A DNA stretch of 64,000 nt, from contig NZ_CP059572.1 in NCBI RefSeq assembly GCF_019175365.1, forward strand, positions 1,426,001 through 1,490,000, read 5' to 3'. Below the pieces are notes generated by a model that did no database searches, was not told the DNA's origin, and saw only the letters and a program-made list of their open reading frames with translations. Every line of letters starts with the position of its first letter. Position 1 is the stretch's first letter. The translations under genes were made by a program, and so were the position numbers. Below, piece by piece: positions 8,967 through 18,375 of the stretch. This DNA is from Actinomadura graeca. Its GTDB lineage: Bacteria; Actinomycetota; Actinomycetes; Streptosporangiales; Streptosporangiaceae.

Positions 8967-10973
8967 TCACTCCGCGGCGCGCAGTTCCCGGATGACGTCG
9001 AGGATGGCCTCGCTGAGCCGGTCGGCGTCGTCGACCAAGGCGGGGTCCACGGACACGCCGAAGCAGAGCTCGCGGTCGACGCCGAGCGCGCCGACCGCGA
9101 GCGGCGCGCCGGGCGCCAGCGGGATCACCGGGTACACCTGGGCGAGCGGGGCGCCCGCCAGCCTCATCGGACCGTCCGGGCCCGGCAGGCTCGACACGAT
9201 GCCTTGGAGGAACCGGGCACCGTAGACGGCGCGGGCGAAGCGGGCGTGCAGCGGCGCCGGCATCAGCCGCCCGACCCGCCGCATCACGAACCACGCCGCG
9301 AGCGGCCGGGTGCCGGACCGCAGCACACGGCTCCGCCGCACGATCGCGGCGAGCCGGTCGGCCTCGGCCATCCGCCCGATCGGCAGGTCGACCATGACGG
9401 CGGTGGTGTGGTTGCCCTGGGGGGCCTGCCCGCCGCCGCCGGGCGGGCGCATCATCAGCGGCACCGCGACCCGGCACGCGTCACCGTGCCGGACCGGCGC
9501 GCCGGGCATGTCCCGGACGACCCGGTGCAGGCCGCCCGCCACCGCGCACAGGACCACGTCGGTGACCCGCGCCCCGTACCGCCGCGCCACGTCGCGCGTC
9601 AGGCCGAGCGGGACGAGCAGCGTGCCGAACCGGCGCTCGGACGTCCCGCCGGCGGGCAGCCGCGCCGGCGGCGGGACGTCCACGGCGAGCTGGCCGATCC
9701 CGACGACCGTCGCGGCGGCCTCCCGGACCGGCCTGCGGCGGGGCGCCTCCCAGCCCGAGCCGTCCGGGGCCGGTTCCATCAGCGCCATCGCGTGCGCGAC
9801 CACCCCGACACCGTCGGCGACGACGTGGTGCATGAGGAACACGACGGCGCACCGCCCGGGCGCGACGCCCTCGACCAGGACCATCCGCCACAGCGGCCGG
9901 TCGCGGGGCAGCGGCTCGGACTGGATCCCCGCGATCATCGCGCGGAGGCCGTCCATGCCCTCCACCCGGCGTTCCTGGACGTGCCAGGACCAGTCGATCT
10001 CCGGGTGGTCGAGCCAGACGGGGCGGCGCCAGGACGCGGGGGCGGCGAGCCGCTGCCGGAAGCGCGGCAGCCGGTCCATCCGCGCGGCGACCAGGTCGGC
10101 GAGGTCCTGGCGGGCCACGGCGGCCCGTGAGACGTCCAGCATGATCACTCCGCCGACGTGCTGCGGCGCGGACGGCGTCTCCACGGCCAGGAAGAACGCG
10201 TCCTGCGCCGGGACGGGGTCGGCCGTCCAGGGCGGGGTGGTGCGCTCGGCGGCGTACACCGCCAGCGCGACCAGCGGCACCGCGGCGACCGCGTCCAGCA
10301 GGTAGTGGTTGGCGGTGGCCATGATGACGTAGCAGGTCAGCACGATGTGCCCGGCGTTCAGCGACTGGACCCACCGCCGCGCCGACGCGCGGGCCAGCTC
10401 CACGCCGACCCACAGCGTCCAGGCCATGTGCAGGGACGGGACGGCCGCGTACTGGTCGGCGTGCTCGACCAGCGGCGACCCCCACGACCCCCAGGTGCGG
10501 CCGAGGCGGACCGTGTCGACGAAGCCGAGCTCGGGCATGAGCCGGGGCGGCATCACCGGGTAGAGCGCGAAGCACGCGATCCCCACGAGGTTGATCAGCA
10601 GGAAGGCGTTGCGGGCCGTCCGGTAGCGCTCGGGGTGGCGGACGTAGAGCCAGGCGAGCAGCCCGAGGGCGCTCGCGATGTAGGTGATGGCGTACTCGTA
10701 GTTGGCCAGGACGCGCCAGGCCGACTGCCCGGCCAGCCACTCGTTCAGCGTCCGCTCGACGTCGATGCGCAGGGCGCGCTCGACGTCGTAGATCATCAGG
10801 CCGTGCGCGCGCGCCGCCTGCGCCCGGGCCCCCTGCGGCAGCGTCATCACCAGCGCGTACAGCCCGAACACCGTCAGGCCGAGCAGCACCTCGACCCGGA
10901 GCCGGCCGCGCGCGACCGACCCGGCCCGGGAGACGACCGCGTCCGGCGCGGTCACCACCCCCTGCGTGCCCAT
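8967..10973 (-). CDS. PAP2-superfamily domain fused to WS/DGAT-type acyltransferase
   Basis: A 668-residue two-part protein. The N-terminal ~265 residues are a multi-pass membrane PAP2 domain (inositolphosphotransferase/PAP2_3 type) with VPSLHMAW (His at 182) and ANHYLLDAV. The rest is a wax-ester synthase/diacylglycerol acyltransferase domain with the catalytic HHVVADG at residues 382-388, plus the WRMVLVEG and GNHTTAVMVDLP stretches of that family. The ATG at 10973 has GGGGGA just upstream; longer frames exist but lack a ribosome site. One polypeptide could dephosphorylate a lipid phosphate (giving diacylglycerol) and then acylate it to triacylglycerol or wax ester. The gene converges on hpnH, with 74 bases between. 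Confidence 0.85.
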   Translation of the reverse strand: MGTQGVVTAPDAVVSRAGSVARGRLRVEVLLGLTVFGLYALVMTLPQGARAQAARAHGLMIYDVERALRIDVERTLNEWLAGQSAWRVLANYEYAITYIASALGLLAWLYVRHPERYRTARNAFLLINLVGIACFALYPVMPPRLMPELGFVDTVRLGRTWGSWGSPLVEHADQYAAVPSLHMAWTLWVGVELARASARRWVQSLNAGHIVLTCYVIMATANHYLLDAVAAVPLVALAVYAAERTTPPWTADPVPAQDAFFLAVETPSAPQHVGGVIMLDVSRAAVARQDLADLVAARMDRLPRFRQRLAAPASWRRPVWLDHPEIDWSWHVQERRVEGMDGLRAMIAGIQSEPLPRDRPLWRMVLVEGVAPGRCAVVFLMHHVVADGVGVVAHAMALMEPAPDGSGWEAPRRRPVREAAATVVGIGQLAVDVPPPARLPAGGTSERRFGTLLVPLGLTRDVARRYGARVTDVVLCAVAGGLHRVVRDMPGAPVRHGDACRVAVPLMMRPPGGGGQAPQGNHTTAVMVDLPIGRMAEADRLAAIVRRSRVLRSGTRPLAAWFVMRRVGRLMPAPLHARFARAVYGARFLQGIVSSLPGPDGPMRLAGAPLAQVYPVIPLAPGAPLAVGALGVDRELCFGVSVDPALVDDADRLSEAILDVIRELRAAE

Positions 10974-11125
10974 CGTCCCCCCACACCGGTGGGTTACCCA
11001 GGATTTCCACCGGTCAGACGGCCCCCGACCGGATTGCGTGATCATGCGATTACCGAGTGTACACGGGCGGGGGCGCCGGTAACGGCGGGAAAACACGGGA
11101 ACCCCCTGGCTTCTCCGTACGTCTT

Positions 11126-11148
11126 CGATATATCGTTGTCGTATCGCG
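11126..11148. promoter_or_regulatory. Likely PadR operator
   Basis: The perfect 10-bp palindrome CGATATATCG (11126-11135) is followed at once by the related CGTATCGCG. It lies about 50 bases before the PadR start in an otherwise GC-rich region. Palindromic TATCG-containing sites in front of padR genes are usual autoregulatory operators, so autoregulation of the padR-DUF1707 pair is inferred. Confidence 0.55.
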
Positions 11149-11185
11149 AGGGATCATAGAGAGGTCTCAGAAGGTGGTGGAGAAC

Positions 11186-11914
11186 ATGGGAGCGACTCGG
11201 GCGCACGGATTCGACCCGCGCTGGGCGTTCGCGGCGGCCGCGCTCGGCGCGAAGGCCGCCCACATGCGGGGGCGCGGCGACTTCCCGGGGTTCGGGTGGA
11301 TGTTCGGCGGCGGCCCGGGGCCCTGGGGCCCGCCCGGCGGCTTCGCCCCGGGCCCGCCCTGGGCGCGCGGGCGCGGCGGGCCGTGGGGGCGGGGGCAGAA
11401 GGCGCGCAAGGGCAACGTCCGCGCGGCGATCCTCGTCCTGCTCGCCGAGGAGCCGCGCAACGGCTACCAGATCATCCAGGAGATCCACGAGCGCAGCGAC
11501 GGGGCGTGGAGGCCGAGCCCGGGCGCGGTGTACCCGGCGCTCCAGCAGCTCGCAGACGAGGGCCTGATCGCGGGCGAGGAGGCCGGCGGGCGCCGCACCT
11601 TCCACCTCACCGACGAGGGCCGCGCCCGCGTGGAGGAGCAGGCCGAGGAGCTGGCCGAGCCGTGGTCGGAGATGACGCCCGAGTTCGGCGAGGGGGTGCC
11701 GGAGCTGTTCAAGCAGGCCGCGCAGACCGGGGCCGCGGTGATGCAGATCGTCCACTCCGGCACGCCGGAGCAGGTCGCACGGGCCCGGGAGATCCTCACC
11801 GAGGCGCGGCGCAGCCTGTACCACATCCTCGCCGAGGACGGCGGGCAGGACACGGGCCCGACGTCGGACGGCGGGAACACCGACGACAGCGACGACACCG
11901 GGGAGCGGCCATGA
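11186..11914 (+). CDS. PadR-family transcriptional regulator
   Basis: A 242-residue regulator. A glycine/proline-rich N-terminal tail (GGGPGPWGPPGG, about residues 35-65) precedes the PadR winged helix: RKGNVRAAILVLLAEEPRNG, then the recognition helix near SPGAVYPALQQLADEGLI and the wing GGRRTFHLTDEG. The remaining part is an acidic dimerisation helix region. PadR proteins usually repress and are released by small hydrophobic ligands. The ATG at 11186 is preferred because GGTGGAG lies 5 bases before it. The stop overlaps the DUF1707 start (ATGA). Confidence 0.9.
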   Translation: MGATRAHGFDPRWAFAAAALGAKAAHMRGRGDFPGFGWMFGGGPGPWGPPGGFAPGPPWARGRGGPWGRGQKARKGNVRAAILVLLAEEPRNGYQIIQEIHERSDGAWRPSPGAVYPALQQLADEGLIAGEEAGGRRTFHLTDEGRARVEEQAEELAEPWSEMTPEFGEGVPELFKQAAQTGAAVMQIVHSGTPEQVARAREILTEARRSLYHILAEDGGQDTGPTSDGGNTDDSDDTGERP

Positions 11915-12441
11915 CCGGCAGGGACGGGATCCGCGTCGGCGACGCCGAGCGGGACGCGGTCATGGTCGCCCTGCACGACCACTTCGCCGCGGGACGGCTG
12001 GACCGCGGCGAGCTCGACGAGCGCCTCGGGACGGTGCTGGCCGCCAAGACGCACGGCGACCTGCGCGGGGTCGTCCGCGACCTGCCCGTCCCGAACGGCC
12101 TGGCCGACCCGGAGCCCGCGCCGGACACCCTCCACGGCCCCTGGGGCGGCGGCCCGCCGCTGATGTTCGGCGGCCCGGGGCATCCGATGCGGCGCCTCCA
12201 CGGCCGCCACCCGCACCGGGGGCACCGGCACGGCGGGCACCGGCACGGGCCGCCGTTCCCGGCGTTCCCGCTGCTGCTCGGTGTGTTCCTGGTCCTGGCG
12301 TTCACCGCGGGGCCGGGGACGGGGTTCCTGGTCGTCCTGCAGATCGCGCTGGTGGTGTGGGTGGTGCGGGCCGTCCTGATGGCCTTCGGGCTGCGCCGGT
12401 CACGGCGGGGCGACCGCCACCGCCTGTCCCCCGGCGCCTGA
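11911..12441 (+). CDS. DUF1707 domain membrane protein
   Basis: A 176-residue protein. Residues 5-60 form a DUF1707 domain (RVGDAERDAVMVALHDHFAAGRLDRGELDERL), a small helical module that is common in actinobacteria and often sits on membrane anchors. A His/Gly-rich linker with repeated HRHGGH motifs follows and then a hydrophobic pair of helices (FPLLLGVFLVLAFTAG; FLVVLQIALVVWVVRAV). The His-rich linker could bind metal, which is speculative. It is translationally coupled to the PadR gene, so it is probably the regulated output. Biochemical role unknown. Confidence 0.85.
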   Translation: MTGRDGIRVGDAERDAVMVALHDHFAAGRLDRGELDERLGTVLAAKTHGDLRGVVRDLPVPNGLADPEPAPDTLHGPWGGGPPLMFGGPGHPMRRLHGRHPHRGHRHGGHRHGPPFPAFPLLLGVFLVLAFTAGPGTGFLVVLQIALVVWVVRAVLMAFGLRRSRRGDRHRLSPGA

Positions 12442-12450
12442 GCGCGGGCG

Positions 12451-12471
12451 CGTCCGGCGGCCCGCCGGACG
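12451..12471. terminator. Hairpin between convergent genes
   Basis: An 8-bp GC stem, CGTCCGGC / GCCGGACG, with a 5-base loop lies between the DUF1707 stop and the LysR stop. There is no T run, as is common in high-GC actinomycetes. It may serve both convergent transcripts. Confidence 0.45.
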
Positions 12472-12478
12472 GCGCGCG

Positions 12479-13414
12479 CTACGCGGGCACCTGGCGCAAA
12501 CGTTCGCAGCGGGGCGGAACCGCGTCCTGGAGGGCGCCGAGGGCACGGGCGATCAGCGGGTTGCCGCGGCTCCCCCGGCGCACGCACGTCAGGACGCGCC
12601 GCTTCGGTACGGAGTCGCCGGTCAGCGGCACCCGGACGACCGGCTGGTCGGACGGCCCGTCGGCGAGCCGGGGCACCAGGGACACGCCGAGGCCGTGGGC
12701 GACCAGCGCCCAGATCACCCACCAGGTGGTGGCGTTGTGCGCGAAGCGCGGCGTGAACCCCGCGGCGGCGCAGTAGGCCAGGACCTGCTGGTGGTGCGCG
12801 CAGATCTCGGGCTGGACGCTGACCCAGTCCTCGGACGCGGCGTGCTCCAGCCGGACCCCCGGCCGGGACGCCAGCGGGTGCCCGGCCGGGACGATCAGGT
12901 CGAGCGCCTCCTCCATCAGCGGCTCCCGGTCGAACCGGGGGTCGCCGGGCGGCGGGGCGTCCGCGGTGGGCTCGATGACCGCGAGGTCGGTCTCACCCGC
13001 GGCGAGCAGCCCCAGGGCGACATCGGTGTCGCACTCGCGGACCTCGACCACGAGACCGGGGTCCTCGCGCCGCAGCGCCGCGGCGGCCGGGGCGAGCAGC
13101 CCGCCGACCGCCGTCGTGAACCCGCACATGCGCAGCGGGCCCACGGCGCCGGCGCGATGCGACTCCAGGTCGGTGAGGGCCTCCTCCCAGCGCGCCAGCA
13201 GCGCGTCGGCGTGCTCGATCAGCAGATGCGCCGCCGGGGTCAGCCGCACCCGGCGGCCCTGCGGCTCCAGCAGCGGCACCTTCAGCTCCCGCGCCAGCTC
13301 GCGCAGATGGTGCGACACCGCGGACGGGGTGAGGTGCAGCGCCTCCGCCGCGGACGTGACCGTCCCGTTCTGGTGGACGAGCCGGAGCATGTGCAGCCGC
13401 CGCAGATCGATCAT
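12479..13414 (-). CDS. LysR-family transcriptional regulator
   Basis: A 311-residue LysR-type regulator. The N-terminal winged helix reads LRRLHMLRLVHQNGTVTSAA and then LTPSAVSHHLRELARE; the C-terminal two-lobed ligand domain ends with GLGVSLVPRLADG. LysR proteins bind as tetramers and usually regulate a divergent neighbour; here the divergent gene codes only a 56-residue small protein at 13487. Start at the ATG at 13414, the position matching the family N-terminus. Regulated pathway unknown. Confidence 0.9.
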   Translation of the reverse strand: MIDLRRLHMLRLVHQNGTVTSAAEALHLTPSAVSHHLRELARELKVPLLEPQGRRVRLTPAAHLLIEHADALLARWEEALTDLESHRAGAVGPLRMCGFTTAVGGLLAPAAAALRREDPGLVVEVRECDTDVALGLLAAGETDLAVIEPTADAPPPGDPRFDREPLMEEALDLIVPAGHPLASRPGVRLEHAASEDWVSVQPEICAHHQQVLAYCAAAGFTPRFAHNATTWWVIWALVAHGLGVSLVPRLADGPSDQPVVRVPLTGDSVPKRRVLTCVRRGSRGNPLIARALGALQDAVPPRCERLRQVPA

Positions 13415-13486
13415 GTAACAATCATGCACGATCAGATCTGGAAATGTGAAATGGACGGCAACGTTCCGCGCGGGCAGACTGGCCGC

Positions 13487-13657
13487 ATGACTGATCAGAG
13501 CAGGACGCACCGGACCCTGTCCCGGCACCTGACCAGCGAGGGCGTCGTCGTCTGGAGCCGCTGCGCCTGCGGGCGGCTGCGGATGGACCTCGTCCCGCAC
13601 GCCGCCGGCAGGCCGATCTCCGCCGGTCCCTGCGCGCGCTGCCACGCGCTCCGCTGA
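13487..13657 (+). CDS. Small cysteine-containing protein, function unknown
   Basis: A 56-residue frame divergent from the LysR gene. It has four cysteines arranged as CAC (about residues 26-28) and CARC (49-52), a spacing that could bind one zinc ion. Codon use is that of the host. The 72-bp gap to the LysR start would be a shared promoter. I do not recognise a family. Confidence 0.5.
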   Translation: MTDQSRTHRTLSRHLTSEGVVVWSRCACGRLRMDLVPHAAGRPISAGPCARCHALR

Positions 13658-13683
13658 CGGGGCCGGAGCCGGGGCCGGGAGCG

Positions 13684-14322
13684 TCAGTCCCGGCGCAGCG
13701 CCGCGGCCTCGGAGGCCAGGCCGCGGATCCGGTCCCAGTCCCCGTCTCGCAGCGCGTCGGCCGGTGTGAGCCACGACCCGCCGACGCATCCGACGTTGGG
13801 GAGCGCGAGGTAGTCCGCGGCGTTGCCCGGGGCGACGCCGCCGGTCGGGCAGAACCGGGCCCGCGGCAGCGGCCCGGCGAGGGACTTCAGGTACGCCCGC
13901 CCGCCCGCGGCCTCGGCGGGGAAGAATTTCATCGCCGTGATCCCGTCCTCCAGCAGGGCGATCACCTCGGACGCGGTGGCGACGCCCGGCAGGAACGGCA
14001 GGCCGGTCGCGACCATCGCGGCCTGGAGCCGGGGCGTGAGGCCGGGGCTGACCAGGAAGCGCGCCCCCGCGGCGGCGGCCCGCTCGGCGTCCTCGGGCCG
14101 CACGATCGTCCCCGCGCCGACGACGGCGCCCGGGACCTCGGCCGCGATCAGCGTGATCGCCTCCAGCGCGGCGGGCGTGCGCAGCGTCACCTCGATGGCG
14201 GGCAGGCCGCCCTCGACGAGCGCGCGCGCCAGCGGGACGGCGGCGCCGGCGTCGTCCAGGACCACGACGGGGATGACGGGCGCCAGGTCGAGGAGGGTCT
14301 CGTTGGTCACGTCGATGCTCAT
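13684..14322 (-). CDS. eda: 2-dehydro-3-deoxy-phosphogluconate (KDPG) aldolase
   Basis: A 212-residue class I aldolase splitting KDPG into pyruvate and glyceraldehyde 3-phosphate, the last step of the Entner-Doudoroff route. The catalytic glutamate is in AIEVTLRT and the Schiff-base lysine in ITAMKFFPAEAAGG; the phosphate loop CPTGGVAP and the GGSWLTP C-terminal stretch complete the picture. ATG at 14322 overlaps the glk stop (ATGA). It is the last gene of the edd-glk-eda operon. Confidence 0.95.
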   Translation of the reverse strand: MSIDVTNETLLDLAPVIPVVVLDDAGAAVPLARALVEGGLPAIEVTLRTPAALEAITLIAAEVPGAVVGAGTIVRPEDAERAAAAGARFLVSPGLTPRLQAAMVATGLPFLPGVATASEVIALLEDGITAMKFFPAEAAGGRAYLKSLAGPLPRARFCPTGGVAPGNAADYLALPNVGCVGGSWLTPADALRDGDWDRIRGLASEAAALRRD

Positions 14323-15302
14323 GCGGGCTCCAGTGGTCCGGCGGCGTGCGGGCTCCGCGCCAGCCGTGCGGCGGCACCGGCCAGGGCCGGGCCCGGGTGG
14401 ACGATCAGCGCGGTCGGGATGGCCCGCAGGTAGTCCTCGACGGGCGGCTTCGCCTCGAACCGGCTGCGGAACGCGCTCTCCCGCAGCACGTCGGCCATGC
14501 GCGGCAGGATCCCGCCGCCAAGATAGACGCCCCCGCGCGCTCCGAGCGTCAACGCCACGTTCCCGGCCAGTGATCCGAGCAGCGCGCAGAACATGTGCAG
14601 CGTCTCCCGGCAGCGCGGGTCGCGGGGCCGCGCGCAGATCTCGGCGGCTCCCAGCGGCGCGGCCACGGCCCCGTCGATCTCGGCGAGGTAGCGGTGGACG
14701 CGCGCCAGGCCGTCCCCCGACAGCAGGTACTCGGCCGTGGCGGCGCCGCGCTCGGCGCGCAGCAGCCGCATGACCTCGATCTCCCGGGCGGTCGCTGCCG
14801 GGACGTCGACCTGCCCGCCCTCCCCCGGCAGCGGCACCCACCCGCCGGAGACCGGGACGAGCCCGGCGACGCCGAGGCCGGTCCCCGGCCCGACCACCGC
14901 CATCGGCGCGCCGGGCGCGCCGGACGCCGGGCCCCCGATCGGGACGAGGTCGGCGGGACCCAGGCGCGGCAGCGACAGCGCGAGCGCCTCGAAGTCGTTG
15001 ATGATCTCCAGGTGCGGGATGCCGAGGCGCTCCCGGACGGCCTCCGGCGTGTCCGCGGGCCAGTCCGCGTTCGTCAGCCGGAACGTCTCGCCCGCGACCG
15101 GCCCGGCCACCGCGAGGCACGCCGCGGACGGGCGGACGCCGGGCGCGTACCGCTCCAGGTACGCCGCCGCCGCGCCGGCCAGCCCGGCGTGGTCGCGGGT
15201 CGGCAGCGACCCGACTTGCGACGGCTCGCCGTCCGGCCCGTCCACCAGGGCGAACCGGGCGTTGGTGCCGCCGACGTCGGCGACGAGCCAGGGTCCGCTC
15301 AC
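14319..15302 (-). CDS. glk: Glucokinase (bacterial Glk family)
   Basis: A 327-residue kinase phosphorylating glucose at C6 with ATP. The phosphate-binding [15 protein letters not shown] is at the N-terminus, the catalytic Asp is in [10 protein letters not shown], and [13 protein letters not shown] and [17 protein letters not shown] are typical of proteobacterial-type glucokinases rather than of the ROK family. The GTG at 15302 is chosen because it overlaps the edd stop (GTGA) and starts at the beta-strand of the first motif. Its place between edd and eda indicates feeding of glucose 6-phosphate toward 6-phosphogluconate. Confidence 0.92.
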   Translation of the reverse strand: MSGPWLVADVGGTNARFALVDGPDGEPSQVGSLPTRDHAGLAGAAAAYLERYAPGVRPSAACLAVAGPVAGETFRLTNADWPADTPEAVRERLGIPHLEIINDFEALALSLPRLGPADLVPIGGPASGAPGAPMAVVGPGTGLGVAGLVPVSGGWVPLPGEGGQVDVPAATAREIEVMRLLRAERGAATAEYLLSGDGLARVHRYLAEIDGAVAAPLGAAEICARPRDPRCRETLHMFCALLGSLAGNVALTLGARGGVYLGGGILPRMADVLRESAFRSRFEAKPPVEDYLRAIPTALIVHPGPALAGAAARLARSPHAAGPLEPA

Positions 15303-17113
15303 GCGAACACGCCCGCGCCGCGCTCCGCCGGCCCCGCCGCGCGCCGGAACGACTCGAACAGCTCCCGCCCCGTCCCCGACCACACCTCGGGCGCGGCGCC
15401 CTCGGCGTCCCGCGCGGCGAACTCCTCATCCGGGACGAGCACCTCCAGAAGGCCCTTGTCGGCGTCGAGCCGGACCACGTCGCCGTCCCGCACCCGCGCC
15501 AGCGCCCCGCCGTCCGCCGCCTCCGGGGACACGTGGATCGCCGCCGGCACCGCGCCCGACGCGCCCGACATCCGCCCGTCGGTGACCAGCGCGACCCGGT
15601 ACCCCCGGTCCTGCAGCACCGACAGCGGCGGGGTGAGCCGGTGCAGCTCCGGCATCCCGTTCGCGCGCGGGCCCTGGTAGCGGACGACGGCGACCACGTC
15701 CCGGTCCAGCTCCCCGGCGGCGAACGCCTCCTGGAGCTGCTCCTGCGTCTCGAACACCCGGGCGGGCGCCTCGATCGTCCGGTGCTCGGGCCGCACCGCC
15801 GACACCTTCACCACCGCGCGGCCCAGGTTGCCGCGCACCGTGTGCAGGCCGCCGTGGGTGTCGAACGGCTCGTCCACCGGCCGCAGCACCCCGAGGTCGC
15901 CGGACTCCGCCGGGACGTCCCGCCACACGGCCCGGCCGTCCGCGCCCAGCTCGGGGGCGCGGCGGTAGGCGGCGAGGGTGTCCCCGCCGACCGTCCTCGC
16001 GTCCTCGTGCAGGAGCCCGGCGTCGATCAGCTCGCCGATGAGGAACGCGGTGCCGCCCGCGGCGTGGAAGTGGTTCACGTCCGCGGTGCCGTTCGGGTAG
16101 AGCCGGGTCAGCAGCGGCGTGACCTTCGACAGCTCGTCGAAGTCGTCCCAGGTCAGCTCAATGCCCGCGGCCGAGGCCATCGCGACCAGATGCAGCGTGT
16201 GGTTCGTGGACCCGCCCGTGGCCAGCAGCGCGACGACCCCGTTGACGAACGCCCGCTCGTCCAGCAGCTCGCCGATCGGCGTGTAGCCGTCGCCCAGGTC
16301 GGTCAGCTTCAGCACGCGCCGCGCGGCGGCCTCGGTGAGCGCGTCCCGCAGCCCGGTGCCCGGCGGGACGAAGCTCGCCCCCGGCAGGTGCAGGCCCATG
16401 ACCTCCATGAGCAGCTGGTTGGAGTTCGCCGTCCCGTAGAACGTGCAGGTGCCGGGCGAGTGGTACGAGGCGGCCTCGGCGGCGAGCAGCGCGTCCCGGC
16501 CGATCTCCCCGGCCGCGAACCGCTTGCGGACCTTCGCCTTCTCCGCGTTCGGCAGCCCCGACGCCATCGGCCCCGCCGGGACGAGGATCACCGGCAGGTG
16601 CCCGAACGACAGCGCCCCGATCACCAGCCCCGGGACGATCTTGTCGCACACCCCCAGCATGAGCGCGCCGTCGAACATGTCGTGTGACAGCGCGACCGCC
16701 GCCGCCATCGCGATCACGTCCCGGCTGAACAGCGACAGCTCCATGCCCGCCCGGCCCTGGGTGATCCCGTCGCACATCGCGGGCACGCCCCCGGCGAACT
16801 GCGCCGTCCCGCCCGCCGCGCGGATCGCCGCCTTGATCAGGTCCGGGTAGTCCTTCAGCGGCTGGTGCGCGGACAGCATGTCGTTGTACGCCGACACGAT
16901 CGCGATGTTCGGGGTGGCGTTCCCCCGCAGCCAGAGCTTGTCCTGGACGCCGCACGCCGCGAACCCGTGCGCCAGGTTCGCGCAGCCCATGCCGCCCCGG
17001 ACGGGACCCTCCGTCCTGGCGTCCCGGATGCGTGCCAGGTACGCGCCACGCCGCCCGGCGCTGCGCTCGGCGACGCGGCGGGTCACTCGTTGCAGCACGG
17101 GATGCACAGGCAT
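15299..17113 (-). CDS. edd: 6-phosphogluconate dehydratase
   Basis: A 604-residue IlvD/Edd-family Fe-S dehydratase converting 6-phosphogluconate to KDPG. Visible features are [15 protein letters not shown] and [18 protein letters not shown] near the N-terminus, [20 protein letters not shown] with a cluster cysteine, [10 protein letters not shown] with another, and the C-terminal [23 protein letters not shown]. Start ATG at 17113 with GGAG eight bases upstream. First gene of the edd-glk-eda operon; no glucose-6-phosphate dehydrogenase gene is present next to it. Confidence 0.95.
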   Translation of the reverse strand: MPVHPVLQRVTRRVAERSAGRRGAYLARIRDARTEGPVRGGMGCANLAHGFAACGVQDKLWLRGNATPNIAIVSAYNDMLSAHQPLKDYPDLIKAAIRAAGGTAQFAGGVPAMCDGITQGRAGMELSLFSRDVIAMAAAVALSHDMFDGALMLGVCDKIVPGLVIGALSFGHLPVILVPAGPMASGLPNAEKAKVRKRFAAGEIGRDALLAAEAASYHSPGTCTFYGTANSNQLLMEVMGLHLPGASFVPPGTGLRDALTEAAARRVLKLTDLGDGYTPIGELLDERAFVNGVVALLATGGSTNHTLHLVAMASAAGIELTWDDFDELSKVTPLLTRLYPNGTADVNHFHAAGGTAFLIGELIDAGLLHEDARTVGGDTLAAYRRAPELGADGRAVWRDVPAESGDLGVLRPVDEPFDTHGGLHTVRGNLGRAVVKVSAVRPEHRTIEAPARVFETQEQLQEAFAAGELDRDVVAVVRYQGPRANGMPELHRLTPPLSVLQDRGYRVALVTDGRMSGASGAVPAAIHVSPEAADGGALARVRDGDVVRLDADKGLLEVLVPDEEFAARDAEGAAPEVWSGTGRELFESFRRAAGPAERGAGVFA

Positions 17114-17177
17114 GAGAACGCTCCAGACCAGGGGGACCACCAAGTCACCAAACTACCGAGACATACGTCACCTCGAC

Positions 17178-17201
17178 AAGCCAACTTATGAACTTCGGCT
17201 T
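17178..17201. promoter_or_regulatory. Inverted repeat in the edd / ROK divergent promoter region
   Basis: The 149-bp gap between edd and the divergent ROK gene is clearly AT-richer than both genes. It contains the inverted repeat AAGCC (17178-17182) ... GGCTT (17197-17201). ROK repressors bind such spaced repeats, so this is a candidate operator for sugar-dependent control of the Entner-Doudoroff operon and of the regulator itself. Confidence 0.4.
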
Positions 17202-17262
17202 ACAAAACTCCCTCAAATACACCAACTGGACGCTTCGAACAACCACATGCTTGACTGGCCTG

Positions 17263-18375
17263 ATGCCCCGCGCCTCCCGTCCCCGCACGACCGGGGACGT
17301 GCTCCGCCTCATCCGCGAGGACGGAGTCGCCACCCGCGCCGAACTCGGCCGCCTCACGGGCCTGTCCCGTCCCGCCGTCGCCTCCCGCGTCACCGAGCTG
17401 GTCTCCCGCGGCCTCGTGGTCGAGCACGCGGACGGCCCGTCCACCGGGGGCCGCCCCCCGGCCCGCCTGGAGTTCAACGCCGCCGGCGGCGCCGTCCTCG
17501 TCGCGAACCTCGGCCAGTCCCGCGGCCAGCTCGCCGTCTGCGACCTCGCCGGGACGATCCTCGCCCGCGCCGACGGGCCCCCCGCCGGGGACTCCCCCGC
17601 CGTCGCGCTCGCCCGCCTCCTCGACCACTGGACGGCCCTCCTGGCGTCCTCGGGCATCGACCCCGGCACCGTCCGCGGCGCCGGCCTCGCCGTCCCCGAC
17701 GCCTTCGAGCACGCCCCCGGACGCTGGCACGGCATGGACGTCGACCCGCCGATCTCCGAGCGCTTCGGCGTCCCCGCCCACCTCGACAACGAGGTCAACG
17801 CCGCCGCCCTCGGCGAGCACGGCGCCCACCCCGGCGTCGACGACCTGCTGTTCGTCAAGGTCTCCACCGGCATCGGCGCCGGCGTGATCGCCGGCGGCCG
17901 CATCCAACGCGGCGCCCTCGGCGCCGCCGGCGAGATCGGCCACGTCCCCGTCCCCGACGGCGGCGGCCTGCCCTGCCGCTGCGGCAACATCGACTGCGTC
18001 GAGGCCGTCGCGGGCGGCTCGGCCCTCCTCGCCCGCTCCCCCGCCCCCGACCTGCCCGCCCTCGCCGCCCTGGCCCGCGCCGGCGACGCCCCCACCGTCG
18101 CCCTCCTCCGCGACGCCGGCCGCCGCATCGGCGAGGTCGTCGCCACGGCCGTCAACCTCCTCAACCCCGCCGTCGTCGTCGTCGGCGGCGACCTCGCCGC
18201 CGACGACGCCCCCCTCATCGCCGGCCTCCGCGAGGTCGTCTACCAGCGCTCCACGGCCCTCGCCACCCGCCACCTCCGCATAGAACCCAGCCGCCTCGGC
18301 GAAACGGCCGGCCTCGCCGGCTGCGCCGCCATGGTCCTCTCACGCATCCTCGCCCCCGAAACAATAGACGCCTGA
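17263..18375 (+). CDS. ROK-family transcriptional regulator
   Basis: A 370-residue ROK repressor: an N-terminal MarR-like winged helix (TTGDVLRLIREDG; TGLSRPAVASRVTELVSRGL) followed by an actin-like sugar-kinase fold. The zinc site characteristic of ROK proteins is intact as LPCRCGNIDCVE, and GEIGH precedes it. The frame can extend upstream to 17188, but the ATG at 17263 begins the family N-terminus. It is divergent from edd-glk-eda and likely controls it in response to a sugar or sugar phosphate. Codon use here is strikingly C-ending. Confidence 0.9.
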   Translation: MPRASRPRTTGDVLRLIREDGVATRAELGRLTGLSRPAVASRVTELVSRGLVVEHADGPSTGGRPPARLEFNAAGGAVLVANLGQSRGQLAVCDLAGTILARADGPPAGDSPAVALARLLDHWTALLASSGIDPGTVRGAGLAVPDAFEHAPGRWHGMDVDPPISERFGVPAHLDNEVNAAALGEHGAHPGVDDLLFVKVSTGIGAGVIAGGRIQRGALGAAGEIGHVPVPDGGGLPCRCGNIDCVEAVAGGSALLARSPAPDLPALAALARAGDAPTVALLRDAGRRIGEVVATAVNLLNPAVVVVGGDLAADDAPLIAGLREVVYQRSTALATRHLRIEPSRLGETAGLAGCAAMVLSRILAPETIDA

